A stretch of DNA of 64,000 nucleotides from Dallia pectoralis (GCA_029465975.1 CM055745.1:13098812-13162811); one strand, 5' to 3'; numbered from the stretch's first letter, positions 23,374 to 34,924 are shown. Numbers and translations: made by a program. Notes: generated from the letters alone by a model not told the origin.

Positions 23374-24251
23374 GGTAGTGAAGTTTCGAACAGGCGTTAG
23401 TATCGCTACTGTTGAATGTCCGACAAAGAAACTTAGGTCCAGGACCGGCCTGCAAGTAGCTTATGTTGGTCCTGTGCTTCCTGCCTTGTGCATAATTTGT
23501 AACAAAACGGACAAGTACATTACTGTGGTAGGCAAACGCCAGAAGGACCATCTTTCACAGGTAGAAACGTTGTCAGCAGGTAGGTAAAAACAAAACACAC
23601 ACACAAACAAACACATACACACGTTTGAACCTGTATTCCCTTATGCTGGGTACCATGGCTAACTTTCAATTGCATAATATATGTAATGTTTATTTTACAA
23701 TCAGAGACAGATTTGCATTGTTTTGCATACAGCTACAGCCAGAACACTCAATATTGTTTAACTATTAACAGTTTTTTATTAGTTTAAATCGTTTTTATTT
23801 GTTTATTTACAGGCCAGTTGCATAAAGCTGCTGAGATGAAGGACGACACTAGCATTCTTGTGCATATTCGAGACAAAGACTGTGTGTCTCTGGAGGTGCG
23901 ATACCACAAGTCATGTTATAGACCAGCACTTCTCAAAGTCCGGACTCCGGTCCGGATCTGGACCCGGAGGGAATTCAATCCCCTCCGTTTTGTATTTCAA
24001 CAGCAGTAATTTTGTGTAAGAAATTAAAAGTATAGATTTCCTACTTTGATAAACGCATTCCTGTCAAAATCATTTGTCTAGTGTTTATGTCTCTTTGGAG
24101 ATGGTCCGAAATTAAAGCGAAGGCGATATATTTAAAGTTTTCCTCCGTGATTCAGTTGCCATGACATCCAGTAAGTGTATACTTTTGACGTAATCGGGCG
24201 CGAGCCGCGCGACGCGACACTTCACGGCAGTAAGTTTGAATGGGTGTGGAG

Positions 24252-24470
24252 GATGTCATTGTCCAGGAAAAGAAAAGTTGATGGAGAAAATAGGAGTTTT
24301 TAAAGATGATTGGACAGAGAGGTATGCGTTCATTTTGCCCCAATCCAGCACGAAGCCATTCTGTTTGATTTCTAACGAGACACTTGGAGTTGTGAAGAGT
24401 GGAAATGTCAAACGGCATTATGAAACAAAACACGGTGTTTGTTGGTCCTGTGAGCATAACATGTTCAGAT
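24252..24470 (+). pseudogene. hAT transposase N-terminal fragment (BED-like zinc finger)
   Basis: The plus strand reads MSLSRKRKVDGENRSF from 24252, then after an extra T the other frame gives KDDWTERYAFILPQSSTKP, FCLISNE and VKRHYETKH. This resembles the BED-finger N-terminus of hAT transposases of the GTF2IRD2/EPM2AIP1-like group. One expected finger cysteine reads serine (CLISNE). The catalytic region is absent. Confidence 0.65.
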
Positions 24471-24606
24471 GATTTTTCTTTGAATCGTGCTGAAAACAGA
24501 TATGTATAAGAGAGAAAGAGCTGAGACAGGACAGAGAATAGGGAATATATTAGATTGAGGGAGAAAGAAAACCTCATTATCTTCACTCATGGGATGCAGA
24601 CTATTT

Positions 24607-24637
<31 letters not shown>

Positions 24638-24915
24638 TTTAAAGTACGATTTGTCAAATCGAACTAATTTTTGTGTTAATATGCCTGACTTGAGCCTTTA
24701 AATTTGTTCCTGCAGATTGATTTGTTCAATGAATGGGCAGGTTTACATACATAAATAAACTGTTAAACTGCAAGTGGATTTTGTTTAGTTATTGAGTACA
24801 AATCAAACCCAGGGGGAAATCAATAAACCAATACAGTGCTAATATTTAAATGGGCCCTGGGCCACTTTGTACTGTAAAATTTGGGCCCCGACATCAAAAA
24901 GGTTAAGAACCCCTG

Positions 24916-25204
24916 GTGTAAAGCACACTGCCACTGGACTCTGGAGTAGTGTAAAGCACACTGCCTCAGGACTCTGGAGTAGTGTAAAGCACACTGCCAC
25001 AGGACTCTGGAGTAGTGTAAAGCACACTGCCACAGGACTCTGGAGTGGTATAAAGCACACTGCCACAGGACTCTGGAGTAGTGTAAAGCACACTGCCACA
25101 GGACTCTGGAGTAGTGTAAAGCACACTGCCACAGGACTCTGGAGTGGTATAAAGCACACTGCCACAGGACTCTGGAGTGGTGTAAAGCACACTGCCACAG
25201 GAGT
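24916..25204. repeat. 33-bp minisatellite, about 8.7 copies
   Basis: Tandem GTGTAAAGCACACTGCCACA + GGACTCTGGAGTA units inside the hAT. Because 33 is divisible by 3, several frames on both strands stay open across it and look like repetitive proteins of 107-132 residues; these are artefacts of the repeat. Confidence 0.93.
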
Positions 25205-25903
25205 CCAATGGTTCCGGACCTTTGACATTGATGACATTTTTGATTTGGACCTTTGAGTGTAGACTTTGAGAACCCCTGTTATAGACAGTACTCCAGGTTC
25301 TTGACAAAGTCTAGTGCATCAGTTACTGAGACCTCAGAAGAACAAAGAAGCACTGGCAGAATTCCTCTATGTTGTGTGGCGAGAGGTTGATCTTACCACT
25401 GTGGGGAAGGACTTAAGCTTGTACATAGCACATGGAGACCTGTGTCACTGCGTGACTGTAATGGAGGGTTTACAAACTCTCACTGCTGTTGACAACCTGA
25501 CATGTGATCATGAAGAATGTGACACCAGGGTGTTTTTACATGCACAACATGCAGCACAGGAACATCAAACTGTAGCAGGGCCGCGGGAAGTGGGGGTGCT
25601 GCAGCACCCCCTATTGGCGGGAGGGAGATTTTTTTAATGTATTAAATATATTTAGCACAATTTTTTAATTCCTTATGAATATTTTAGGAAATTATTTTGA
25701 CACACGTAGGCTATTATTATGTGTATTTTGGATTTGAATTAAATTATTTTGAGGCCTAATCAACACAGTTTCGGAAGTTACGTTGTCAACATCAGGCAGG
25801 CAGTGATCGCCAAGTAAAGAGCTTTCCCGAATCCCGCTCGTACCATACAGCAACAGACAGACTCGTACATTTAAATAATCGAATAACAGAAACGAGGAGA
25901 AAA

Positions 25904-26508
25904 ATGTCACAGAAACAGAAATGGATTTCGGATTTCTTTGAAAAACCACCACCAGTGAAAAACCCCACTAGTACCGCAACGATGACAACGGAGAGTAGCC
26001 TGAGTGGGGAGACTGTCCGCCCGCCTCTGCCTGCAGTGGCACCGGCAGGCCCAGCCCTAGCACCCGCATACCAACATACTAGCGTGATTGGATTAGACGA
26101 GCCCTTCCAGCCAACATCTAGTTTAAAATTTCCTGCCCGGCGTTGTGGTAATGAAACGTTGTTACGATCTGTGGCACCGGCTTGGTTTGCTAGATGGCAG
26201 TGGCTGCATTATGTGGAAGAGACGATCATATTTTGTCTTTTGTTTGCCTGAAAGCAGTCGGAAAAAAGTAATACCTAGAGATACATTTAAGAACGACAAC
26301 CCAATGCCGGCTTTTCAAATTGGCGTAAAGCCACTGAAACTCCCTGGACATTCGTCCCCTCATGAGATACTTTATCTCCATGACTCCAGAGCGCACCTCA
26401 ACATTTGGACACCTGTAACCAGGGCACCCTGCCTCAAAATAAGAGAATGGTGCCGCCGCGCTTGTAGCATTTATTTTTTAGACAACAAGTGGGATCAGCT
26501 TTAAGCGA
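25904..26508 (+). pseudogene. hAT transposase N-terminus (TTF/ZMYM-like), frameshifted
   Basis: It opens MSQKQKWISDFFEKPPP, then has a proline/alanine-rich linker and AWFARWQWLHYVEE, the aromatic block typical of the TTF-type zinc finger at the start of ZMYM1-like hAT transposases. Several frame changes follow (GFSNWRKATET in one frame, related residues in another). The dimerisation and catalytic regions are missing or lost. Confidence 0.65.
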
Positions 26509-26836
26509 TTGTAAGTACTACATTTTATTATTTTTGCAAGTTGGTGGGTACGGAAAGTGTTATTTTGTGCGTGTGTTCTTTGGGTAATGGATGTGGAGAT
26601 TGGAGAACTGTTTAACCTTGCTTAAATATTCAGAGATTATTTCCTTGTGGTGTGCGTAAAAGGATTTTGGAGCTAAATGAGGTTTACTAACAAGGTTCGG
26701 GAGGAGGACTTTCAGCTAATTAATTACAGGTGGAAGCTCTCAGCAATCAACGGCTAGGGTACATATAGACTCAGCAGTCTTACCTCGCTCCGCTGACAGC
26801 TCGCATCATAATAGTCTCTCTATCGTGGATATTATG

Positions 26837-28310
26837 TCTCATTCAAGCTCTTCTTCCGATGAAGGCGTCAGCATTCCCACAAATGCCCCCCCGCAAGTCG
26901 CGGGTCCTCCGATCAGTTCGGCCATGCCGGACGCCACTCCTGAACCCAGGACCTCTTCCCGCGGCCGCACTCCGGCTCGACCAGCCGTGCGTTCACCCAG
27001 ACGCCGGTACCAGGCTTCGCCGCCCCCAGCAAGACCACCACCTCTTTCCCCGGCCTCCTCCTACCGCTCGACCGTCCCGACAATCCCTCCCATCGGGAAG
27101 TGGGCCGTAGCCGGGCTGAGACAGGCGCTGGGCTACTCAGACACGCAGGTATCCAGGAAAATGCACAAGGCGGAGCTGTATGACTTATACGTCTCCCTCC
27201 AAGCTCCTCCTAAACCCGCCCGCAGGCAGGGCAAAACCTGCAGGGCCCTAAACATACCGGCCCAGGCAACTCCGTCGTCCTCCCGCTCAGCACACCGCTC
27301 GCTGCGTTCCGCAAATGCCTTCGCCGCCGCAGCGGCGCGTCCGGACGAGCCCAGCGGCTTCCCTTCAGTAGCGCAACTCTACACCCCCAATAACCCTCTC
27401 CCTTTCCAGCAGCCCCGAGCTCTGGCCCCGGGCACTAGCGCGCAGCTTTTGCAGCCAGCAGCTGTACAGGCTAACCCTCGACTCCAGTCCCTCTACCCAC
27501 CAGGTGCCAACCCCGCCCACCAGCAGTGGCCCGCAGCTAACCCCGCCCACCAGCAGTGGCCCGCAGCCCCGTAGCTTCAAACAAGCGCGGGCCCGTCCCT
27601 GCTCGCAGCGCAAGCTCACCCTTTTCCCTTCCAGACTCCTTTCCCCCCGACTAACTTTCCTCCCCACGCCGCAATAGGTCCCCTAGGCACGTTCCCGCCG
27701 CCTACGTTCCAAGCTCCGGGGTACACCCTCCCCTGCGCCTCTACCCAATCCAAATCCCCATACTCCCTCTTCACAGCCACCCAGATGCCCGTGCCGTCTA
27801 ACGCCGTCGCCATGGAACCTCCGCCGGTTTCCCAACACATCCACGCCCAGATCCTCTCAGGTGCGAACGCAGACCTTTCATCTCTGCTCTCTCTTCTTCC
27901 CGCAGCCGAACCAGAACGCCGGATAGACTGCGGTGAGTACTCAGTTACCCTAAGGAACACAACCACCCACTCATCTCGCGTTCTCTCCTTCCCCGAGTTT
28001 TCAATTGCCTTTTCCCGGTTCACCGAAATAATCTGTTCCGTTTTCCCCAAAAAGGCGGCGCGAACTGAACGATTATCAAGCGATCATAGCCGAACTCGCG
28101 CTGTCCTATGGGGGGGGGCACTTCTACACTTACCACAAGCTCTTTTCCGCGAAAAGCGCCGTGCGAGTCGCACAGTGGAACCAGTGCCCCTACTGGGGCG
28201 CACTCGACCCAGATCTTCACAACAGGGTGTTCCTAGGCTGCAGGAACATCACTTGCGCCATGTGCAGGTCCGTGGCGCACCCCACAGCCTCATGCCCACA
28301 AGTTAACCCC
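26837..28310 (+). pseudogene. Ngaro-like gag, frameshifted
   Basis: The first ORF opens MSHSSSSSDEGVSIP, is rich in proline, serine and alanine, and stops at 27574 within two copies of the PAANPAHQQW repeat. Coding continues in another frame to about 28050 and in a third through AIIAELALSYGGGHFYTYHK to a zinc knuckle CAMCRSVAHPTASC (C-x2-C-x4-H-x4-C) near 28260. Two frame breaks (about 27570 and 28055) make it nonfunctional. A second knuckle-like CSFCGGAHARLVC occurs near 28473. Confidence 0.6.
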
Positions 28311-28454
28311 CCCTCCCCACACCAGTTCGAGCAAGCCTAAGTCTACCAGCTACATACCGCGTACGGCAACCACCAGCGCAACCCAGGCCTCCGCTTTCGT
28401 TGAAGACAGACAGATCTGCGAAATTTCAACCCGGGCAGATGCATCAGAGCACGC

Positions 28455-30815
28455 TGCCGCTTCATGCACATCTGTAGCTTCTGCGGCGGCGCTCACGCCC
28501 GCCTTGTATGTCCAGTCTACAAATATGCAAATAAAACATCCAAAAATTACTTGACGACTCCCGTAAATATTTGGCGCATGCATTTCGAACTGGCCCTCCA
28601 CCCGGATGCCGAATTTACGGATTACCTACTATCAGGATTAAAAATGGCTTCAAACCAGGCTTAGAGTGCCCGCTGTCACAAAACCTTATATGTAATAATC
28701 TGCTATCCGCCCTTATGGAACCCAAAGTAGTAGACCAACTGATCAAAAAAGAAGTCGAGTCAGGCTTCATGATCGGCCCATTCAACAATCCCCCATTCGA
28801 CCTGTTCCGCATCAGCCCCATCGGAGTGGCCACAAGAAAATTCACAGGTAAAAAACGTCTAATTATCGACCTGTCAGCCCCTCATAATTCCCCGTTCCCA
28901 AGTATAAACAGCTTGATCCCTCTCGACGAGGTCTCGCTTAAATTCCACGACATTGACCAAGCAATCGACATGATTAAAATCGCGGGTCGGGGTGCCTGGC
29001 TGGCCAAAGTTGACGTTACATCCGCTTTCAAAGTCATGCCCATCCATCCCGACTCACGGCATCTCTTCGGAGTTCGCTGGCTCGAGAAATACTATATTTG
29101 CCGTACGTCTAACGTTCGGATGTAAAAGCAGCCCTAAAATATCCGACATGCTATCAGAAGCAGTCTGCTGGATCTTGTCAAACAACTACGCCATCCCCCA
29201 CCTCATTCACCTGCTAGACGATTTTCGAATAATCTCGCCTCCCAACGCCATCCCGGCCGCGCACCTCCTCTCAGTCCAAAATGTTTTCTCCGAGCTTGGA
29301 ATCCCCCTCGCAGAGGAGAAAACCATGGGCCCCGCGACGTCCATCAAGTTCCTAGGGATTAATTTGGATTCTAGGGAATTCCAAGCATCCCTACCAAAGG
29401 AGAAAATCGACCGAATAATTCTCGTCTCCTCTACTTTCCTCGAGAAATCGTTTCTCTCGAAACGCGAACTCTTATCCCTGCTTGGCCATTTAAACTTTGC
29501 GATGCGCATCATCCCGCAGGGGCGCCCCTTTATATCGCATCTCCTCTCACTCGTGTCCTGCGTCCACTCGCTCGAGGACCCCATTTCTCTAACCCAAGCA
29601 TGCCGCGACGAACTCAGGCTATGGGTAACATTTCTAAAACAGTGGAACGGCCTATCGTTTTTCTTCAAAAACCTCATCTCGACCCCCACCGACATCCAAC
29701 TGTTCACAGACGCCGCACCCTCAATCGGGTTCAGGGGTTTCTACCAAGGTCGTTGGTTCGCGGCTCCGTGGCCACCCCAGTCCCAGGAAATACAGCAATC
29801 CTCAGCGCTATTCGAGCTCTACCCTCTCGTAGTAGCAGCTTTCCTGTGGGGAAAGGAATGGGCCTCTACAAGCATCCTAGTGCATTGCGACAATGAGGCG
29901 ACCGTGCACTGCATTAACAGAGGCCGTTCCCATTCACCCGCTCTGATGCCACTCTTAAGGTGCCTCACCTGGATCGCAGCTTGGGACTGTTACGCCCCAG
30001 CCTGAAGTGGCTGGAGAACGCAACTGCCCAAGGCCGCCCGTTGGGTGGTGAGGTGGGTGTGACGGTGTGTGAAGCAACCAATCAACTGAAACTGCCGTTA
30101 CCCTTAACAGGTATGGTTTATTTTAAGTACAGTTCAAAATAATAATGATACTGACAATACAACAATACATACAGAAGGGGAGGACAAGAGAACAATGGGA
30201 ATGTAGGAGTAGGGCAATTCCAGCGGTCTGTCAAATCAAAGAAATCAAACATAAAGACCCTAAGCTTCCCTACCTCGTTAGTCTGGCCACTATTGGCCAG
30301 CCCTAACCACAACTTACCTCACTGCTACAAAACACTGGGCAACAGCCACTGGCTTCTAATCTAGTGTGTATAACAGTGGGTTACCTACGGGTGTGTGTAA
30401 ACCCCAGGGTATCTTACCTAGCCCCACTCCACAGGATACGGGTTACAGAAACACAGCAGGCTCACAAACATTCCACCAAATACCAAAACGGACTACGATG
30501 TCACACATAACAAAAGTCCTCCTTCCTCTCTCATCTCATCTCTCTGTCTCCAAACAAACTACAACTTAAATAGGGTGATGAACAACTGTGGATTGGTTGG
30601 AGCCTCTTCACTGCCACGCCCACTCCATCAACAGCAACTCACCACACCTGGGAAGAATTGAGAACAAACAGGGAGATACAACAACATGGGGAAAATACCC
30701 ATACCAGCTGGGCACGTAACAGGGACCAATTCATTATCATCGCTATGCATATCCCCGGGTCGGAGAATCAAATCGCTGACTCCCTGTCCCGCTTTCTGTT
30801 TCAGAAATTCAGGAC
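28455..30815 (+). pseudogene. Ngaro-like reverse transcriptase / RNase H, frame-broken and split by a solo LTR
   Basis: From TPVNIWRMHFEL near 28560 the frame shifts at an A-run near 28643, runs through LIIDLSAPHNSPFPSINSL and WLAKVDVTSAF, and shifts again near 29093. It then continues with LTFGCKSSPKISDML and LLDDFRIISPP, the position of the catalytic aspartate pair. RNase H follows, with LFTDAAPSIGFRGFY and VHCDNEATVHCIN. It is cut at 29987 by a 734-bp solo LTR and resumes with FIIIAMHIPGSENQIADSLSR (30.7 kb). Confidence 0.72.
29988..30721. mobile_element. Solo LTR inserted in the RNase H region
   Basis: A 734-bp segment with ends TGTTACGCCCCAG and CTGGGCACGTAACA, flanked by the 5-bp duplication GGGAC (29983-29987 and 30722-30726). 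TG..CA ends with a 5-bp duplication indicate an LTR left after recombination. Orientation is unclear. Confidence 0.88.
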
Positions 30816-30859
30816 GCTGGCTCCGGAGGCGGACCATATCCCTACTCCGGTCCCTCGCT

Positions 30860-31135
30860 ATTCATAGTTGATATTCCCGTAAACCACCCGCTAAAAACCC
30901 TGCTCGATTCATCACTCAACACCATCCTCCAAGCAGTCGCCCCCAGGACCCTCCAATCCTACCTTACCGCCTGGAAAAGTTTTAAATCATTCCACGCTTC
31001 TTACAACCTACCCTTCCCCGATTTTTCCCTTCTTTCCATAACGTCTTTCACCTCCTATCTATAAACTATAAAGGGGTTACAAGCCGGGTCCATTAGAGGT
31101 TATCTGAGCGGCATCCAGTTATTTCATAAATTGAT
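30860..31135 (+). pseudogene. N-terminal part of a tyrosine recombinase
   Basis: The translated strand reads APRTLQSYLTAWKSF, a stop (TAA near 31061), then GLQAGSIRGYLSGIQLFH. This resembles the SAM-like N-terminal domain of YR-retroelement recombinases. The catalytic R-H-R-Y domain does not follow; the sequence runs into a tandem array. Confidence 0.6.
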
Positions 31136-31142
31136 GCACGGC

Positions 31143-31760
31143 GCTCCCTGGAACCCCTGTTCGTGGACGAATCCCAAAAACCCGAAAATTTCCCCTTTCC
31201 GTCCAGCGAGCACTAGTCTCACAGCGGACGGAGTGAGAACTTCCCCGGTCGAGCTCCAACGTTTTCTCTTTCATCCAGTGAGAATTTGGTCTCCAGCAGA
31301 TGCCGCGTGAGAAAATCTCCCGGGCAAGCACTCATTTTCCCCTTAGCGTTTCCCCTTTCCGTCCAGCGAGCACTAGTCTCACAGCGGACGGAGCGAGAAC
31401 TTCCCCGGTCGAGCTCCTTCAATTTCTCTTTCATCCAGTGAGCATTTGGTCTCCAGCAGATGCCGCGTGAGAACCTCCCGGGCAAGCACTCACTTTCCTG
31501 TACGTTTCTCCTTTCCGTCCAGCGAGCATTGGTCTCACAGCGGTCGGAATAGGAATCTATACCAAACGGGCGTTGGTCCCACAGCAAAAGCTCCTACGTT
31601 TCTCTTTCATCCAGCGAGCATTTGGTCTCCAGCAGATGCCGCGTGAGAACCTCCCGGGCAAGCACTCACTTTCCTGTACGTCCAGCGAGCATTGGTCTCA
31701 CAGCGGTCGGAATAGGAACTATACCAAGCGGGCATCGGTCCCACAACAAACGTTCAAACG
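31143..31760. repeat. Tandem array of about 100-170-bp units in the Ngaro-like element
   Basis: Recurring blocks: TTTCCGTCCAGCGAGCAYT, GGTCTCACAGCGG, TTTCATCCAGYGAGCATTTGG, and CTCCAGCAGATGCCGCGTGAG. Units vary in length and are partly deleted. The array occupies the place where the recombinase catalytic domain would be expected. Minus-strand open frames across it are repeat artefacts. Confidence 0.8.
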
Positions 31761-31879
31761 CCCCACGTCCACAGGCCAGCAGGGCCCATCTAGTCCAGGC
31801 CGTGAACAGCTTCACAGGCCCCCGCGCATACAAAAAAAAAATTCAGACCCTTCCTCGAGATGCCAGTCCACCAAGTTTG

Positions 31880-32043
31880 GCACTCTGGGGGATTTATAAT
31901 CCGGCGGCTGTCCTCTGCTTCTTAGCGTTAGGGGGGTACTCTGGGTTCGGGCCGGATTCCGAGCCCGGAATCCTCCCTTCCGGACAGCACGCCAAATACG
32001 CATTAAACCTATCCCTTAATTGGCATGTAAGTGCGAACTCGTG
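31880..32043 (+). repeat. Terminal-region block of the Ngaro-like element (B-type repeat candidate)
   Basis: It contains GGTACTCTGGGTTCGG and CCGGACAGCACGCCAAATAC and lies directly before the second 131-bp repeat. A related fragment sits alone at 45145-45258. In split-direct-repeat elements a B repeat lies at this position, which is why I label it so; the second B copy was not found. Confidence 0.5.
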
Positions 32044-32195
32044 AAATGAGGTTTACTAACAAGGTTCGGGAGGAGGACTTTCGGCTAATTAATTACAGGT
32101 GGAAGCTCTCAGCAATCAACGGCTAGGGTACATATAGACTCAGCAGTCTTACCTCGCTCGGCTGACAGCTCGCAGCATTCTCCCCGGGCCGGAAA

Positions 32196-32290
32196 CACTT
32201 CTCCTCATCCTTCTCCTCATCCTCCTCCTCATCCTTCTCCTCATCCTCCTCCTCATCCTCCTCCTCATCCTCCTCCTCCTCCTCCACTCT
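32196..32290. repeat. (CTC CTC AT)/TCC microsatellite
   Basis: Pyrimidine-rich tract of CTCATCCTCCTC and CTCATCCTTCTC repeats, about 90 bp, immediately after the second 131-bp repeat. Confidence 0.9.
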
Positions 32291-33475
32291 TTCCTCTATC
32301 TAAAAAGGTAGGCTGTTAAAACCTGCAGCTTTAAAATGCCATGCTAGCCTAATCATAACACAGTATACATCTTCACTAATTACATGCCTAGATGTTCCTG
32401 TGCTAACATTGGTAAGACATGTTGAGTTGTGGTGGGGTATCAGGTATAGGGCACACTGTCCATATTTTAATGAATAGGGTAGCCTAAGGTAACATATGTA
32501 TTTTTGCTAAAAAAAAAACAACTGAACATAATAAATTATGTGACAAGCTTACCTGCTGAAGCTTTTGACTTTTCTCTCCATGTCCATCCTTCTTACGTTT
32601 GAAATAGCTCAGCGAGCTCATCTAACAAAACGTAATTTCTACCATGAGCTTATTTTTATTAAGCAATTATCTAGCCCACATAACGCACGTCAGACAACGT
32701 TTGCAACTAAAGTTTAACTCTCCGCACACAGAGTCTGCTAAGGCAAGGCTGTAGTGACAAGGCACACCATTTTATTATCTGCTTACCTTAATTGTCATGC
32801 AAACTTTTAATCGCGCATCAGTTGGGTCGGGCTCCTAACCATGATTCTCTCTGAACTTTTCACACGCAACTGACGTATCCAATGACGTATCAGGTTCAAG
32901 GTTTTCAGCAAATCAACAATCAGAGAATATTGCAATGATAACGTTGTAGACAGAATATGTTACGGCTGAGGGCTTTAACCTCCTCTCCTGTTAATTTCGA
33001 TGAGGTCTAGTCTAGTCTGTCATTATCAGAAAATTAGCGGATTGAAAGGGGAGAATTTTGATTTTGGCGTGACATTTCTTGCTTGTGCATGAGAGCGTGA
33101 GATTGATGCTTAAAGCGGGAGACTCACGCCAGATGCGTGAGAGTTGGCAACCCTGAATATAGTTGCGTCACTTGCCTGTGACATAAACGTGCAGTGACTT
33201 AGGTTCATGCCAGCTACCAAATCGATTGCATTGTTATAGCGTTATTGTGAAGTTTCATTAATATTATTATATGTTGTGTGTAAATATGTTGTATGTATTT
33301 CTGGAGTTGTAACAAAAGTAATTCCACCCTGGGATTACTAAAGTGTTTCTGATTCTGCTTCTGATTAATAGCGCATATTCATCTGAGCTGATGATGTCTG
33401 TGTTTCAGACCCTGGCTGTGTGCACTGAAGTCAGTGTATATGGCAATAAAGAAGTGAATCTCAATGTATTTATTT
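32291..33475. other. hAT interior, no coding identity
   Basis: No transposase domain recognised. Near 33085-33155 there is GTGAGATTGATGCTTAAAGC..GAGAGTTGGCAACCCTG, which resembles one end of another fish repeat, but no partner end was found. Confidence 0.35.
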
Positions 33476-34322
33476 TTAAGACGTAAAAAAAAAATCACAG
33501 CACCCCCTGTTCAAAATTACTTCCAGCGGCCCTGAACTGTAGTCATCAAGAGCCCTGATACTGATGTGGCAGTGATTGCTTTAAGTCTGCAGCTATTTTT
33601 TCACGGGGGTTGGCAACAAAACAAGGCTCATAGACTTAGCTAAGGTGTCGTCAGCTCTTGGCACAAGTGTCTGTTTGGCACTTATTGGGGTCCATACCTT
33701 CTCAGGTTGTGACTCTACAAGTGCCTTTTATGGCAAAGGCAAAAGGCATTTTCTGTTGCTTGTGAGAGAGGAATATCTGACTGCATTTACAAATATGGGT
33801 AGCAGTTTTAACCTAGACCAGTCAAACTTTGAGCTACTTTACACATATGTGTGCCACCTGTATGGCCAGTCATCTGCCAAAAATGTGAACGATGCAAGGT
33901 ACAAAGCATTCTGCATGGCGTCGTCAGCTTTGCCTGAACTATTCATGCCCCCAACAAGTGACGCCCTGTACCAACACTGCAAAAGGGCAAACTACCAAGC
34001 AGCCATAATGAGACATTCTCTGAAAGGTATAATGTGTGCACCTTCACCCGTTGGCAATGGATGGCACCTCGAGGATGGGGAGTTAACAGTAACCTGGATG
34101 ACTATAAATCCTGCACCTGAAAGTGTGTTGCAGGAAGTCCACTGCAGTTGCAAGCATAGCAAATGTTAGACTGGAAGATGTTCCTGTATGTCTGCAAGAC
34201 TGTCTTGTGCTGATTTATGTCGGTGCCAAAATTGTGCAAATGTTTCACAGGCAACCGAAGAAAGACCTACATGGGATGATGCCGCTGATAGTGATGGGGA
34301 TGATACAGCTGAGTAAATATCC

Positions 34323-34924
34323 GCTGTGTTATAATTTAAGGTGATTTTGAGCTGTAAAAAATCTGTTGTAGAATTTTTTATTTTTTTTGGCAGCATTTAA
34401 AATTTAGGAGACAAGTGTAGCATTTTGAGTCATTTCAGCCAACTGGGGCCAAAGTGTGCTTATATTTGTATATTTCTGTAATTGTACAGTACCTACTGAA
34501 AATGTTGATGTGTAAAACATCAGTTTTGCAAAAATTTATAATGTTTGTTTAATTTTATTTACTGCCAATCCGTGAAGTTGACGCATATTTTCTACAAATG
34601 TGCCATATTCCATGGTCTACATTCACACTTGAGTAAAACTCTGTCTCAAGTGTTTAGGTACATGTATAAATGTCAGTTTGAGAGATATTTTATGTTGCTA
34701 AAATGTATATAAATAAAGTTACAAACAATATCGGAAGCATAAGATTTTCATTTTTTCCAATTCACAATTATATACATTTATGGATTGTGACAAAAAACTG
34801 CAGGGTATTTTGCTGAGAACTTTTAACATGAAGTCGATAATGGTATTGTCTATGCAAAAAGTAATTTAAAAAGTAGTGCCCAGGTGTGGGAATGAAAATC
34901 ATTTTCTAGACACTTTTTCCTAGT
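34323..34924. other. No gene recognised
   Basis: AT-rich 3' flank of the CXC pseudogene. AATAAA at about 34712 could be its old poly(A) signal. Confidence 0.35.

Larger units (their letters stand above)
23924..25278. mobile_element. hAT element, 1.36 kb, non-autonomous
   Basis: The ends are CAGCACTTCTCAAAGTC and GACTTTGAGAACCCCTG. The 8-bp duplication TTATAGAC flanks it (23916-23923 and 25279-25286). It interrupts the CXC pseudogene directly after the SCYR codons. It contains a degenerate hAT transposase N-terminus and a 33-bp minisatellite. A (CA)n run lies near 24611. Confidence 0.92.
26675..32174 (+). mobile_element. Ngaro-like tyrosine-recombinase retrotransposon, degenerate
   Basis: A 131-bp direct repeat (AAATGAGGTTTACTAACAAG..TGACAGCTCGCA) occurs at 26675-26805 and 32044-32174 with two differences. 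This fits the split direct repeats of Ngaro-type elements rather than ordinary LTRs. Between them are a gag-like ORF, reverse transcriptase/RNase H and the start of a tyrosine recombinase, followed by a tandem array. No target duplication is expected for such elements and none is seen. Confidence 0.75.
25576..33534 (+). mobile_element. hAT element, 7.96 kb, carrying a nested retroelement
   Basis: It starts CAGGGCCGCGGGAAGTGG and ends ACTTCCAGCGGCCCTG. The 8-bp duplication AACTGTAG flanks it (25568-25575 and 33535-33542). Removing it rejoins the CXC pseudogene in phase at VVIKSPDTDV. It carries a transposase remnant at 25.9-26.5 kb and an Ngaro-like element at 26.7-32.2 kb. Without that insertion the hAT is about 2.5 kb. 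No catalytic hAT block was identified in 32.2-33.5 kb. Confidence 0.93.
23102..34322 (+). pseudogene. Multicopy fish protein with C-terminal Tesmin/CXC-like motif, broken by three insertions
   Basis: Pieces on the plus strand: 23102-23164, 23380-23579, 23813-23923, 25287-25575 and 33543-34322. The N-terminal part has a cysteine pair (LPALCIICNK) and YHKSCYR. The C-terminal part has IKSPDTDVAVIA, GVHTFSGCDSTSAF and HCKRANYQAAIMRH, then a cysteine series (HCSCKHSKC..RCSCMSARLSC..LCRCQNC) resembling Tesmin/CXC zinc-binding domains. I recognise this as a protein repeated many times in fish and invertebrate genomes, but its function is not known to me. The middle of the protein is missing at about 25320-25345. 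There is also a frame break near 33612 and an in-frame TAG just after the CKHSKC cysteines. Introns use GT..AG (donor 23580, acceptor 23811-23812). It is clearly nonfunctional. Confidence 0.65.

Noticed and set aside
24839..25307. Long open frames on both strands encoding 11-residue repeats
   Set aside because: They are produced by a 33-bp non-coding minisatellite inside a hAT; no start context or family match.
27365..28050. Minus-strand open frames of 100-144 codons in the Ngaro-like gag region
   Set aside because: Shadow frames of GC-rich plus-strand gag coding sequence; composition follows the sense frame.
31119..31587. Minus-strand repetitive open frames with WTERGN repeats
   Set aside because: They follow the tandem array of the Ngaro-like element in an arbitrary frame.
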